Assembly: GCF_004339465.1 (NCBI RefSeq) | Contig: NZ_SMFY01000002.1 | Coordinates: 744,001 to 808,000 of the forward strand | DNA: 64,000 nt | DNA from: Ancylobacter aquaticus | GTDB taxonomy: Bacteria; Pseudomonadota; Alphaproteobacteria; Rhizobiales; Xanthobacteraceae | Direction of reading: 5' to 3' | Part shown: positions 53,849 to 64,000 of the stretch, one piece after another | Position numbering within the stretch: position 1 is the stretch's first letter | How the letters are laid out: each line of letters begins with the position of its first letter | Made by a program: the position numbers and the translations under genes | The notes under the pieces: model-generated | What the model was told of the DNA's origin: nothing | Database searches by the model: none | Seen by the model: only the letters and a program-made list of their open reading frames with translations

Positions 53849-55111
53849 CTAGCGACCCCGCAGCGCCGCCAGCACCTCAAGGCTGGCATAGCCGTCCGGC
53901 GCCACCCCCATCTTGCGCTGGAAGCCGGCCACCGCGCGCATCGTCATGTTGCCCACCCGGCCATCCACGCCGCCGGTATCGAATCCCGCGCGGGTCAGCC
54001 GGCGCTGCACGTCCTGGATTTCGGCCAGGGTGAGCGGACGCTCGCCGCCGGGGAACGGCGTGATGAAGGGATCGCCGCCGAGCACCCGGTCGCCGAGATG
54101 GCAGACCGCCAGCGCATAGTTCATCGACGGGTTGTAGCTGCGCACGGCGTAGAAGTTCTGCGTCAGCAGGAAGCACGGGCCTTCGGGTCCCACCGGCGCC
54201 CACAGCCGCGTGCGCGCCTTGGGGAAGGCGAAGCGCCCGCCCCCGGCCGGCGTCACCCCCAGCTTCGCCCAATCCGCCACCGTGCGCCACGCCTTGGCGT
54301 CGGCGTATTTATCCGGCACCCCGTCCATCCGCACCTCGAACCCCCAGGGCACGCCGCGCTGATACTTGCCGCGCTTGATGAGGTAGAGCGAGGAGCCCGC
54401 CAGCGCATCGGGCACGCTGTAGGGCGAGGGCGCGCCATCGCCGTCATAATCGACGCCGAGATTGAGCCAGACTTCCGGCATCCATTGCGTGTGGCCCATC
54501 GCCCCGGCCCAGGAGCCGAGCATCTGGTCCGGGCGCGCCCAGCCGCGCTGCACGATGGCGAGCGCGTTGACGAGCTCGGTTTCCCAATAGGTCCGGCGGC
54601 GCGGCTCGCCCCAGGCCAGCGCGGCCAGCGCGGGGAAGACCGGCTTCATGTGGTCCTCGTCCAGCACCAGCTCGCCAAAGGCGCTCTCCATGCCCCACAG
54701 GCCGAGCAGCACGTCCGGCTCGACGCCGAAATCCTTCTGCAGGCGCTTCATCAGCGCCGCTTTCTCCTTCGCCGCCGCCCGGCCGGTGATCAGACGCCAG
54801 TCGGAAATGCGGCGGTTGAGATACTGCCAGAGCTGTTCGCGAAATTCCGGCTGGGCACTGTCCTTGGCGTAGACCGAAATGTCCGGCCGCAAACCGCCCA
54901 TCACCCGCTCATACACACCGTCGGAGATGCCCTTGGCGCGGGCACGGGGCTGGAACGCCACCACCCACGCCTCGAATCGCTGCTTGGCGACCTGCGCGAC
55001 AGCCTCGCCGCCGAGAGCGAGCGCACCAAGGCTGGCGCCCACACCGAGCATGAAGGCACGGCGGCTGGCGGGCATCGCCGGAGGATGGGCATTGGAAAGG
55101 TCGCGCGTCAC
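53849..55111 (-). CDS. mltB: Lytic murein transglycosylase (MltB-like) with peptidoglycan-binding domain
   Basis: Periplasmic transglycosylase, 420 aa. Tat-type signal with SRRAFMLGVGASLGALALG. Catalytic Glu in GLWGMESAFGE. GSWAGAMGHTQWMPEVW and YDGDG motifs of the SLT_2/MltB family. The C-terminal 65 residues form a PG_binding_1 domain (EIQDVQRRLTRAGFDTGGVDGRVG). GTG start at 55111 with CAGGAG 8 bases upstream. It cleaves murein with anhydro-muropeptide formation. Confidence 0.9.
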   Translation of the reverse strand: MTRDLSNAHPPAMPASRRAFMLGVGASLGALALGGEAVAQVAKQRFEAWVVAFQPRARAKGISDGVYERVMGGLRPDISVYAKDSAQPEFREQLWQYLNRRISDWRLITGRAAAKEKAALMKRLQKDFGVEPDVLLGLWGMESAFGELVLDEDHMKPVFPALAALAWGEPRRRTYWETELVNALAIVQRGWARPDQMLGSWAGAMGHTQWMPEVWLNLGVDYDGDGAPSPYSVPDALAGSSLYLIKRGKYQRGVPWGFEVRMDGVPDKYADAKAWRTVADWAKLGVTPAGGGRFAFPKARTRLWAPVGPEGPCFLLTQNFYAVRSYNPSMNYALAVCHLGDRVLGGDPFITPFPGGERPLTLAEIQDVQRRLTRAGFDTGGVDGRVGNMTMRAVAGFQRKMGVAPDGYASLEVLAALRGR

Positions 55112-55183
55112 GTCAAGGCTCCTGCCGTTGCGGCATGTTGGGCAGGGATAGCGGCACCGGCAAGGCACCGCAGCCAGAGTGGA

Positions 55184-56107
55184 TCACGCGGGCGCCGGCG
55201 CGTCCATGACCAGGATTTCGCCCGCCCGCGTGCGCCGCCCGCCAATGCGCTCGATCAGGGCCGGGTCAAGCGGCTGGCGCGTGGAGAACAGCCGCATCGG
55301 CGCCGGGTTGGCCGCGAAGGCGACCGGGCCGATCAGCGAGGACAGGCGCCGCGCGATCGCCGGCGCGGGGTCGAGCCAGCGCACCGGCCACGGCGCCACC
55401 TTCTGCAGCCGGTCGAGCAGCAGGGGATAATGGGTGCAGGCAAGCACCACCGTGTCGGTCCGCCCCCGCCCGTCGCGCACGAAGGCGGGAGCGATCTCGG
55501 CCGCGATCTCCTCGTCGCTCACCGCTTCGCCGCGCATCGCCGCCTCCGCCAGCGGCGCCAGCCGGGTCGAGCCGACCAACGTCACCCGGCAATCGCCGGC
55601 GAAATCCTGGATGAGCTTCTGGGTATAGTCGCGTTTCACCGTGCCGGGCGTGGCGAGCACGCTCACCTGCCGCGTCAGCGAACTTTCGCAGGCCGGCTTG
55701 ATCGCCGGCACCGTGCCGACGAAGGGAATGGGGAAGCGCGCCCGCAGCGGCGGCAGAACCAGCGTCGAGGCGGTGTTGCAGGAGATGACCACGGCATCCG
55801 GCGCGGTGCGGGCGATCAAATGCTCCATCACCGCCATCACCCGGGCGACCAGCGCCTCCTCGCTCAACGCGCCATAGGGAAACGCGGCATCGTCGGCGGC
55901 ATAGATGAAGCGCGCATCGGGCCGGGCGCGGGCCAGCTCGCGAAAAACCGAGAGCCCGCCAAGGCCGGAATCAAACACCAGTATGGTCGGCGCGTGCAGG
56001 GCGGCAGGTGTACGAACAGACGACACGGCGACAGCCCCGGTGGACGAAGCGGGTGACGAGACGCCGCGCAGGCCGGCAGCGATTACAGGAGAAGCCTCGA
56101 TACGCAT
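55184..56107 (-). CDS. murI: Glutamate racemase
   Basis: 307 aa, makes D-Glu for peptidoglycan. Catalytic Cys in VISCNTAST and VVLACTHYPLL, FDSGLGGLSVFREL N-terminal motif. About 45 residues precede the core, a low-complexity N-terminal extension (VIAAGLRGVSSPASSTGAV). GGAGG seven bases before the ATG. Same strand as the transglycosylase and trmJ-like genes. Confidence 0.94.
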   Translation of the reverse strand: MRIEASPVIAAGLRGVSSPASSTGAVAVSSVRTPAALHAPTILVFDSGLGGLSVFRELARARPDARFIYAADDAAFPYGALSEEALVARVMAVMEHLIARTAPDAVVISCNTASTLVLPPLRARFPIPFVGTVPAIKPACESSLTRQVSVLATPGTVKRDYTQKLIQDFAGDCRVTLVGSTRLAPLAEAAMRGEAVSDEEIAAEIAPAFVRDGRGRTDTVVLACTHYPLLLDRLQKVAPWPVRWLDPAPAIARRLSSLIGPVAFAANPAPMRLFSTRQPLDPALIERIGGRRTRAGEILVMDAPAPA

Positions 56108-56170
56108 CTGATGTCCTCCATCCCGGGCATCATTGTGGCGCATCTTGGTGAATGCTTCGTTGCAGGCGAT

Positions 56171-57007
56171 TCAGTCCACCGCCCCGCCTTTGCCCGCCGG
56201 TTCCTCCTCGATCCGCCCCTCCAGCCGCGCCGCCGTGCGCGCCTCGCGCATCTGCCTTCCCTCCACAAGCGCAGCCACGATGCCGTGCAGCGTGGCGACA
56301 TCCTGCCGCGTCAGCCCGACGCGGTGGAAGATATTGCGGATGTTGCGGGTGGTTACGGGCTTCTTGCCCGGCGAACGGAAGAACAGCGCGGCGTCGAGCT
56401 CGCGCTCGATATGATCGAAGAAGGCCAGAAGGTCCCCCTTGTCCGCAAGGCGGTAGCGGTCCGGCGGCTGGAACGGCAGCGCGCCGCCCGAGGACAGCTT
56501 GAACCATTCATAGGCCACCACCGCCACGGCCATGCCGAGATTGAGCGAGGCGAAGGCGGGATTGACCGGCAGGGTGAGGATCACGTCGGCGAGCGACACT
56601 TCTTCGGTGTAGAGGCCGGTGCGCTCGCGCCCGAACACCAGCCCCACCTGCTCGCCCCCCGCCATGTGCCCCACCACCTCGCGCGCGACCTCATCGGCGC
56701 CGAGCACGGGTTTCTGCATCCCGCGCTCGCGCGCCGTGGCGGCGGCGACGAAATTGAGGTCGGCCAGCGCCGCGCGCAGATCGGGAAACACCTGCGCATT
56801 GTCCAGTATGCGGTCTGCGCCGGAGGCAAAGGTCACGGCCTTCGGGTTGGGCCAGCCCTCGCGTGGATTGACAAGGCGCAGCCGCGACAGGCCGAAATTG
56901 CCCATGGCCCGCACCGCCGAGCCGATATTCTCGCCGAGTTGCGGCTCGACCAGGATCACCACCGGCCCGCCTTCCAGCCAGGGCTTCGTGCTGTCGGTGC
57001 CGGACAT
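56171..57007 (-). CDS. trmJ: SpoU-class RNA methyltransferase (TrmJ-like)
   Basis: 278 aa SPOUT knot enzyme. VEPQLGENIGSAVRAMGNFGLSRLRLVNPR and LVFGRERTGL and PVNPAFASLNLGMAVAVVAYEW are the three conserved motifs. TrmJ 2'-O-methylates tRNA position 32. A C-terminal helical extension (RNIFHRVGLTRQDVATLHGIV) binds tRNA. GAGGAG before the ATG. Confidence 0.9.
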   Translation of the reverse strand: MSGTDSTKPWLEGGPVVILVEPQLGENIGSAVRAMGNFGLSRLRLVNPREGWPNPKAVTFASGADRILDNAQVFPDLRAALADLNFVAAATARERGMQKPVLGADEVAREVVGHMAGGEQVGLVFGRERTGLYTEEVSLADVILTLPVNPAFASLNLGMAVAVVAYEWFKLSSGGALPFQPPDRYRLADKGDLLAFFDHIERELDAALFFRSPGKKPVTTRNIRNIFHRVGLTRQDVATLHGIVAALVEGRQMREARTAARLEGRIEEEPAGKGGAVD

Positions 57008-57285
57008 GGCGGTTTTCTCCTCGGTGGCGTTTGGTGGGCTCTATAGCCGGATGGGTCGCGCTTGCGAAGCGGCGCGCTCCCGCCGGCCCGGCGCGTGCAA
57101 GGCATACCAAATGCCAGAACGCGTCGGGGGCGAAGGCGCCTCAGGCACCGCTTTATCCGCGATTTGGCCCGTTACCTGCTTCCCCTGTACGGCCCCGCGC
57201 GGTATCACCCGCGCACCCGGCGCCTGCCCGCGCGGACACGCGCCGCAACCCCTCCGACAACGATTTCCGTGCGAGGTGACATTTC

Positions 57286-58497
57286 ATGGCGAAGATCAAG
57301 GTGGCGAATCCGGTCGTCGAGCTCGACGGCGACGAGATGACCAGGATCATCTGGCAGTACATCAAGGACAAGTTGATCCATCCCTATCTCGACGTGGCGC
57401 TGGAATATTACGATCTCGGCGTCGAGAATCGTGACGCGACGGCGGACCAGGTCACCGTCGACGCCGCCGAAGCGATCAAGCGGGTCGGCGTCGGCGTGAA
57501 GTGCGCCACCATCACGCCCGATGCCGGCCGCATGACCGAATACAACCTCAAGAAGATGTGGCGCTCGCCCAACGGGACGATCCGCAACATCCTCGGCGGC
57601 GTCATCTTCCGTGAGCCGATCATCTGCAAGAACGTGCCGCGCCTCGTGCCGGGCTGGACCCAGCCGATCATCGTCGGCCGCCACGCCTTTGGCGACCAGT
57701 ACCGCGCCACCGACTTCCTCGTTCCCGGCAAGGGCACGCTGACCATCAAGTTCGTCGGCGACGACGGCCAGGTGATCGAGCACGAGGTCTATAAGTACCC
57801 CGGCGCCGGCGTGGCGCTGTCCATGTACAACATCGACGAATCCATCGCCGAATTCGCCCGCGCCTCGCTCAATTACGGCCTGATGCGGAAGTACCCCGTC
57901 TACCTCTCCACCAAGGACACCATCCTCAAGCAGTATGACGGCCGCTTCCGCCAGATTTTCCAGGACATCTACGAGGCCGACTTCAAGGCCGAGTTCGAGA
58001 AGCACAAGATTTGGTATGAGCACCGGCTGATCGACGACATGGTCGCCTCGGCGCTGAAATGGTCGGGCGGCTATGTCTGGGCCTGCAAGAACTATGATGG
58101 CGACGTGCAGTCCGACATCGTGGCGCAGGGCTTCGGCTCGCTCGGCCTGATGACCTCGGTGCTGATGACGCCGGACGGCATGACGGTGGAAGCCGAAGCC
58201 GCTCACGGCACGGTGACGCGCCATTACCGCGAGCACCAGAAGGGCAAGGAGACCTCGACCAACTCCATCGCCTCGATCTTCGCCTGGACCCGCGGCCTCG
58301 CCCATCGTGCCAAGCTCGACAACAATGCCGATCTCGCCGCCTTCTGCGCCACGCTGGAGAAGGTGTGCATCGACACGGTGGAGAGCGGCTACATGACCAA
58401 GGACCTCGCCTTGCTCGTCGGCGCCGACCAGAAGTGGCTCTCCACCACCGGCTTCCTCGACAAGATCTCGGAAAATCTCAGCAAGGCGCTCGCCTGA
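57286..58497 (+). CDS. icd: NADP-dependent isocitrate dehydrogenase (eukaryote-type)
   Basis: 403 aa homodimeric type-II IDH, unlike the 416-aa E. coli form. [23 protein letters not shown] start, [16 protein letters not shown] (substrate Ser/Asn) and [15 protein letters not shown] (NADP) motifs. It yields 2-oxoglutarate and NADPH in the TCA cycle. GAGGTGA just ahead of the ATG. Divergent from trmJ. Confidence 0.96.
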   Translation: MAKIKVANPVVELDGDEMTRIIWQYIKDKLIHPYLDVALEYYDLGVENRDATADQVTVDAAEAIKRVGVGVKCATITPDAGRMTEYNLKKMWRSPNGTIRNILGGVIFREPIICKNVPRLVPGWTQPIIVGRHAFGDQYRATDFLVPGKGTLTIKFVGDDGQVIEHEVYKYPGAGVALSMYNIDESIAEFARASLNYGLMRKYPVYLSTKDTILKQYDGRFRQIFQDIYEADFKAEFEKHKIWYEHRLIDDMVASALKWSGGYVWACKNYDGDVQSDIVAQGFGSLGLMTSVLMTPDGMTVEAEAAHGTVTRHYREHQKGKETSTNSIASIFAWTRGLAHRAKLDNNADLAAFCATLEKVCIDTVESGYMTKDLALLVGADQKWLSTTGFLDKISENLSKALA

Positions 58498-58511
58498 GCT
58501 TTCTTGCCCGA

Positions 58512-58700
58512 CCTTCGCCACGTCCCGGGGCGCGCACGGCGCGTCCCGGTTTCCAGAACCTCGGCGCGCTTGGCGCCTCCCGGTCTCCAGAACCTCCGGC
58601 GTGCCCACGTACCCCGGTTTCCAAAAGCTCTGGCGCGCGCGGCGCGTCCCGGTCTTCAGAAACTCCGGCGAGCCCACGTGCCCCGGCCTCTAACCCCTCT
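58512..58700. repeat. Alternating A/B tandem repeat (34-35 bp units) downstream of icd
   Basis: Five full units begin at 58529 (A), 58563 (A), 58598 (B), 58632 (A), 58667 (B), after a partial B at 58512. A units contain GGCGCG...TCCCGGT...CAGAA; B units contain GCCCACGT.CCCCGG. The 58563-58700 part is two copies of a 69-base A+B unit. No coding role is evident. Confidence 0.8.
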
Positions 58701-58714
58701 CGCCCGCGCCGCGA

Positions 58715-59971
58715 TCAGGACCCCGCCCCGTCCGGATCCGCGCTCAGTTCATCGTCGGCAATATCGGCGCTGCGGCGCACCGCGCGAGGGCCTTCTTCAT
58801 CCCTTGCCATGGCGCGGATGCGCTTGCCGATTTCCGGATGACGCCGGATCACATCGGCCAGGGCTTCCGCCTCCAGCATCAGCAGCATGCAGCGGGTGCG
58901 CGCCCGAGCGGTAGCCGCGCGCCGGGCCGTATGGAGCAGCGCCATTTCGCCGAAGAACTGGCCCTCGCCCAGCAGATGCAGGCCGTCGTCGAACTCCATC
59001 TCCACCTCGCCCGAGGCAATAAAGTACATCGAGCGCGCCACCTCGCCACGGCGGGCGATCACCTCGCCGGGCTGGGCGGTATGGGCCGAGAGCATCTTGT
59101 GGATCTCGCCGATGCCGGCGGCATCGAGATCGGCGAACAGCGGCACCCGCGCCACCATCCCCCAGGTGATGACGAAGTCGCGCCGCTTGATCACATCGAC
59201 GAAGGAGGTCGCGATGATGCCGACCGGGAGGGCAATCATCACGATGCCCGTCACCATGGTCAGGCTGGCGATGATCCGTCCCGGCACTGTGAGAGGGTAG
59301 ACATCGCCATAGCCGACCGTCGTCACGGTCGCCATCGCCCACCACATCGCCGCCGGAATCGAGCCGAGATGCTCGGGCTGGATATGCCCCTCCGCGACAT
59401 ACATCGCCGAGGCGGCAATCAGGACCGCCGCCGAGAGCAGCCAGAAGCACGCCATCAGTGACTGGCTTTCGCGGTGCAGCACTTCGAGCAGCGACTGCAT
59501 GCCCGGCGAATAGCGCACCAGCTTGATGAAGCGAAGCAGCCGGAAGATGGCGAGCGTGACGAGATTGACCCCGAACAGCGCCGAAATCACAAAGGGAAGC
59601 CAGGCGATGAGGTCGACGATCGCCACTGCCGTGCGGGCGTAGCGCAGCCGTGCCCACAGCGGCGCGACGCCGCGATAGCGCGGGTTTTCCGGCGCCACCC
59701 AGAGGCGCAGGGCGTATTCGGCGGCGAAGACAAGAAGCGACAGCCGCTCGAAGGCGAGGAAGGCGACATATTCGCGCAGATACAGGCTCGGCACCGTCTC
59801 CAGCACGGCGACGACGACGTTCAGCACGATGAGCACGATCAGGCCGAGTTCGACCCTGTAGGCCGTCCGGTCATGCGCAGCGTCGCGCTCCAAAATCTCG
59901 TAGCAGCGCCGGCGCCAGACGCGCCACCTGGACGCCGTGAACGAACCGCCCTCGCGCCTGTGCGCCGCCAT
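58715..59971 (-). CDS. Cyclic-nucleotide-gated potassium channel
   Basis: 418 aa inner-membrane channel, MlotiK1-like. Six helices: an S4-like FRLLRFIKLVRYSP, pore helix and selectivity filter TVTTVGYGDVYP (K+), then S6 IVMIALPVGIIATSFVDVIKRR. The C-terminal cyclic-nucleotide-binding domain has the phosphate cassette FGEMALLHTARRAATARA. Only two or three Arg/Lys in S4, so voltage sensing is weak. ATG preceded by GGGGAG. Confidence 0.9.
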   Translation of the reverse strand: MAAHRREGGSFTASRWRVWRRRCYEILERDAAHDRTAYRVELGLIVLIVLNVVVAVLETVPSLYLREYVAFLAFERLSLLVFAAEYALRLWVAPENPRYRGVAPLWARLRYARTAVAIVDLIAWLPFVISALFGVNLVTLAIFRLLRFIKLVRYSPGMQSLLEVLHRESQSLMACFWLLSAAVLIAASAMYVAEGHIQPEHLGSIPAAMWWAMATVTTVGYGDVYPLTVPGRIIASLTMVTGIVMIALPVGIIATSFVDVIKRRDFVITWGMVARVPLFADLDAAGIGEIHKMLSAHTAQPGEVIARRGEVARSMYFIASGEVEMEFDDGLHLLGEGQFFGEMALLHTARRAATARARTRCMLLMLEAEALADVIRRHPEIGKRIRAMARDEEGPRAVRRSADIADDELSADPDGAGS

Positions 59972-60002
59972 GAACGGCCACTCCCCCGCCCCCTTGGGGC
60001 GA

Positions 60003-62654
60003 TCAGCCTGCCAGTGCGCTCTCGATCGCCGCCAGCGCTTCGCCTGCGCGCGCGCCATCGGGTCCGCCGGCCTGGGCGAGATCGGGCCGGCCACCGCCGC
60101 CCTTGCCGCCCAGCACCTCGGCACCGCGCCGCACCAGCGCCACCGCGTCGAAGCGCCCGGTCAGATCCTCGGTGACGCCGACCACCAGCCCCGCGCGGCC
60201 CTCCCCGGTGATGCCGACAATCGCTACCACCCCCGAACCGATGCGCTTCTTGCCCTCGTCGACCAGGCTCTTGAGGTCCTTGGGCTCGATGCCCGTGACC
60301 TCGCGTGCCAGCAGCTTCACGTCACCCACGCTGCGCACCGGCTCCTCGGCGCCGGCACCGCCGCCCATGGCGAGCTTGCGCCGCGCCTCGCCGAGTTCGC
60401 GCTCCAGCTTGCGCCGCTCCTCGACGAGCAGCGCGAGGCGCGCCTCCACCTCGCCGACCGGCGCCTTGAGCAGACCCGCCGCCGCCTGCAGCGCCTGACG
60501 GTCCGCCGTCAGCGCGTGGCGGGCGGCATCGCCCGTCATCGCCTCGACCCGGCGCACGCCGGCGCCGACGGCACTCTCGCTGACCAGGCTGATGACGCCG
60601 ATATCGCCGGTGCGCCCCACATGGGTGCCACCGCACAACTCGATCGAATAGGGCGCACCATTGCCGGGATCGGTGCCCATGGTGACGACGCGTACCTCCT
60701 CGCCATATTTCTCGCCGAACAGCGCCCGGGCGCCGGAGGCGATGGCGTCGTCCACCGCCATCAGGCGGGTGACCACCGGCTCGTTGCGCAGCACGATGCG
60801 GTTGGCCAGATCCTCGACCTGCCGCAGTTCGGCGTCGTCGACCGGCTTGGGGTGGGAGAAGTCGAAGCGCAGCCGGTCGGGCGCCACCAGCGAACCCTTC
60901 TGCGCGACATGGTCGCCAAGCACCCGCCGCAGCGCCTCGTGCAGGAGATGGGTCGCCGAATGGTTGGCGCGGATCGCCTGGCGGCGCTCGCCGTCCACGT
61001 TCAGCGCCAGCGCGCTGCCCACCTTGAGCGTGCCGCTCTCGACCTCGACTTCATGCACGAAAATGTCGCCGAGCTTCTTCTGCGTGCCGATGACACGGGC
61101 CCGCAGGCCATCCTCGCCGGTCAGCAGGCCGGTATCGCCGGCCTGGCCGCCCGATTCGCCGTAGAACGGGGTCTGGTTCAGCACCACCAGCCCGGTGGCG
61201 CCGGCACCAAGCTCCGCCATCCGCCGGCCTTCGGAGACCAGCGCCGTGACCGTGCCCTCGGCGCTCAACGTGTCGTAGCCGAGGAACTCCGTCGCTCCCG
61301 CATCCTCGCGCACCGAGAACCACACCGCGTCAGTCGCCGCCTCGCCGGAACCCGACCAGGACGCGCGCGCCTCGGCCCGCTGGCGCTCCATCGCGGTGTT
61401 GAAGGCGTCGACATCGACGCCAACGCCGCGCGCCCGCAGCGCGTCCTCGGTGAGGTCGAGCGGGAAACCGAACGTGTCATAAAGCTTGAAAGCCGTCTCG
61501 CCGGAGAATTTGGCTCCGGCACCAAGCCCCTCGCTCTCCGTCTCCAGAATGGAAAGGCCCCGCTCCAGCGTCTTGCGGAAGCGGGTTTCCTCCAGCCGCA
61601 GCGTCTCGACCACCAGCGGCTCGGCGCGCACGATCTCCGGAAAGGCGCGGCCCATTTCGCGCACCAGTATCGGCACCAGGCGGTGCATCAGCGGGTCGCG
61701 GGCCCCGAGCAGCTGGGCGTGGCGCATGGCACGGCGCATGATGCGGCGCAGCACATAGCCGCGGCCCTCATTCGAGGGCAGCACGCCATCGGCCACCAGG
61801 AAGGTGGCGGCGCGCAGATGGTCGGCGATCACCCGGTGGCTCGCCTTCTGCGGGCCGTTGGCGGGCACGTCGGTCAATTCCTCCACGGCGCCGGTCAGCG
61901 CCCGCATGAGGTCGATCTCGTAATTGTCGTGCGTGCCCTGCAGCACGGCGGAAATCCGCTCCAGCCCCATGCCGGTGTCGATGGACGGGCGCGGCAGACG
62001 AACCCGCTCACCGCCCGGCAACTGCTCGAACTGCATGAAGACGAGATTCCAGATCTCGATAAAGCGGTCGCCATCGGCCTCGGGCGAGCCGGGCGGACCA
62101 CCGGCGATGTGCGGTCCGTGGTCGAAGAAGATCTCCGAGCAGGGACCACAGGGGCCGGTGTCGCCCATCTGCCAGAAATTGTCGGAGGTGGCGATGCGGA
62201 TGATGCGGGAATCCGGCAGGCCGGCAATGCGCTTCCACAGCCCGAAGGCTTCGTCATCCTCATGGTAGACGGTGACGAGCAGCTTCTCGACCGGCAGTTC
62301 GAACTCGCGGGTGATCAGGTTCCAGGCGAACTCGATGGCATTCTCCTTGAAATAGTCGCCAAAGGAGAAATTGCCGAGCATCTCGAAGAAGGTGTGGTGC
62401 CGGGCGGTGTAGCCGACATTGTCGAGGTCATTGTGCTTGCCGCCGGCGCGGACGCATTTCTGCGAGGTGACAGCGCGCGAATAAGGCCGCTTCTCGATGC
62501 CGGTGAAGACGTTCTTGAACTGCACCATGCCGGCATTGGTAAACATCAATGTCGGGTCGTTACGCGGAACGAGCGGGGAGGAATCGACCACCTGGTGCCC
62601 GTTGCGGGCATAATAGTCGAGGAAGGTCGCGCGAATCTCGTTTACGCCGCTCAT
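60003..62654 (-). CDS. alaS: Alanyl-tRNA synthetase
   Basis: 883 aa class II synthetase. Class II core ([19 protein letters not shown]), editing-site HATHLLH-type motif ([14 protein letters not shown]) and CGGTHV zinc site. C-terminal DHHA1 domain ([19 protein letters not shown]) ends [11 protein letters not shown]. Start [11 protein letters not shown] matches the family; the upstream ATG is in unconserved sequence. Downstream of recA, as in many alphaproteobacteria. Confidence 0.97.
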   Translation of the reverse strand: MSGVNEIRATFLDYYARNGHQVVDSSPLVPRNDPTLMFTNAGMVQFKNVFTGIEKRPYSRAVTSQKCVRAGGKHNDLDNVGYTARHHTFFEMLGNFSFGDYFKENAIEFAWNLITREFELPVEKLLVTVYHEDDEAFGLWKRIAGLPDSRIIRIATSDNFWQMGDTGPCGPCSEIFFDHGPHIAGGPPGSPEADGDRFIEIWNLVFMQFEQLPGGERVRLPRPSIDTGMGLERISAVLQGTHDNYEIDLMRALTGAVEELTDVPANGPQKASHRVIADHLRAATFLVADGVLPSNEGRGYVLRRIMRRAMRHAQLLGARDPLMHRLVPILVREMGRAFPEIVRAEPLVVETLRLEETRFRKTLERGLSILETESEGLGAGAKFSGETAFKLYDTFGFPLDLTEDALRARGVGVDVDAFNTAMERQRAEARASWSGSGEAATDAVWFSVREDAGATEFLGYDTLSAEGTVTALVSEGRRMAELGAGATGLVVLNQTPFYGESGGQAGDTGLLTGEDGLRARVIGTQKKLGDIFVHEVEVESGTLKVGSALALNVDGERRQAIRANHSATHLLHEALRRVLGDHVAQKGSLVAPDRLRFDFSHPKPVDDAELRQVEDLANRIVLRNEPVVTRLMAVDDAIASGARALFGEKYGEEVRVVTMGTDPGNGAPYSIELCGGTHVGRTGDIGVISLVSESAVGAGVRRVEAMTGDAARHALTADRQALQAAAGLLKAPVGEVEARLALLVEERRKLERELGEARRKLAMGGGAGAEEPVRSVGDVKLLAREVTGIEPKDLKSLVDEGKKRIGSGVVAIVGITGEGRAGLVVGVTEDLTGRFDAVALVRRGAEVLGGKGGGGRPDLAQAGGPDGARAGEALAAIESALAG

Positions 62655-63087
62655 GAACCCGGGTCCGCCGATGCCAGATACCGGCGCCGCAGAAGCGCCG
62701 GCCCGCACCATCGGGCGCGGGCGCAACGGTTCTAACGACGCATCAACACCTTGTCCAGAAAGCAGGCCGTCGTCGTCCCCGCCCCGCTGACTAGCCGCCG
62801 GCTAACGCCCCGGCCGGGCGGCGGGCGGCAACGTCGCCTTTCCCCACCCCCGGCACCTGGGGCGCCGAGGGTCATCAAGGGCCCTTGCGCGACACAGCGC
62901 GCGGCCCGGCAGAACAAGAGCAAGGGTCTCGCCGGGTACACCCACGCGCGCATCTGCCTTCGCGCACTTGCCTTCGCGCGCTTGCCCTCGCACAGAGGCC
63001 CACCGCAAGCATGCCCGCGGCGCCGGCTCGAAAGCGGTTGGCCGGCAGGACCTGCCCTGCAAGGAGATCGAAGCCCCGGCGCCAGCA
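62655..63087. other. recA-alaS intergenic region
   Basis: A 433-base gap with recA and alaS on the same strand. It contains a 14-bp repeat of three copies (62951-62992, CATCTGCCTTCGCG-like) and no ORF, tRNA or strong terminator. Probably the alaS promoter. Confidence 0.5.
62951..62992. repeat. 14-bp tandem repeat, three copies
   Basis: Units at 62951, 62965 and 62979 read CATCTGCCTTCGCG, CACTTGCCTTCGCG and CGCTTGCCCTCGCA. Confidence 0.65.

Positions 63088-64000
<913 letters not shown>

Noticed and set aside
58512-58700. CRISPR-like array
   Set aside because: Units are contiguous and diverged with no unique spacers, and there are no cas genes in the window.
58504-58914. Plus-strand frame over the tandem repeat with a repeated RRAHVPR-type peptide
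   Set aside because: The periodicity follows from the DNA repeat; no ribosome-binding site and it runs into the channel gene in antisense.
59937-62735. 932-codon plus-strand frame
   Set aside because: Antisense of alaS, without any family motif.

Overview
The window is dense, GC-rich bacterial chromosome whose gene content points to Alphaproteobacteria, order Hyphomicrobiales (Rhizobiales). Xanthobacteraceae (Ancylobacter, Starkeya or Xanthobacter-like) is my best guess. The pointers are the purC-purS-purQ-purL-bolA-grxD run with a divergent DUF1476 (F1-ATPase zeta inhibitor) gene, a eukaryote-type Icd, an alphaproteobacterial LivH/M/G/F operon, a PlcP/Agt-like lipid-remodelling pair and the recA-alaS order. 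I see no rRNA, tRNA, CRISPR array, insertion sequence or prophage, so this is mostly core chromosome with a few accessory genes. Both ends cut a gene: an auxiliary lipoprotein at the left and recA at the right.

Layout, 1-16 kb: a Mla/MCE-type lipid ABC transporter operon (minus strand), dgcA-like epimerase, an MFS exporter, thiD behind a TPP riboswitch, a stand-alone Lrp/AsnC effector domain, a DMT exporter, a cytochrome c prime/cytochrome b pair, a universal stress protein and a LysE exporter. These are followed by a metallophosphoesterase-glycosyltransferase pair read here as PlcP-Agt, a Ser/Thr dehydratase and a divergent XRE-cupin regulator. 15-28.7 kb: a secreted phytase-like protein with a candidate Pho box, a TRAP transporter (DctP-DctQ-DctM), a HerA-like ATPase, DUF488, BcsS, XdhC and XdhC/MocA maturation proteins, a lysine-2,3-aminomutase-like radical SAM enzyme, a BaiN-type flavoprotein and a flavin reductase.

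28.7-40 kb is transport: a branched-chain amino acid ABC operon (livH-livM-livG-livF, a small membrane protein, livK), then ccdA, a P1-family (S58) peptidase and a glycine-betaine ABC operon (ProV-ProW-ProX type). 40-47.4 kb holds the most accessory material: a small secreted Gly/Pro-rich protein, an inverse-autotransporter-type surface protein with a beta-helix passenger behind an AT-rich leader, rpe, an AmpD-like amidase of lower GC, purB, and an SH3 protein with hexapeptide repeats. 47-52.5 kb is the purine operon with bolA and grxD. 53-64 kb is housekeeping: rpsD, an mltB-murI-trmJ cluster, icd followed by an alternating tandem repeat, a cyclic-nucleotide-gated K+ channel, alaS and recA.

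Two functional themes stand out. First, phosphate economy: a PlcP-Agt pair with a Pho-box-like site correctly spaced from a -10 and an apparently leaderless start, plus a phytase-like secreted protein with its own Pho-box-like site. Second, the envelope: Mla transport, the inverse autotransporter, BcsS, MltB/MurI and the amidase. No complete novel system is certain. The best candidates for one are the inverse autotransporter locus (40.6-43.1 kb) and the alternating A/B repeat array behind icd (58.5-58.7 kb).
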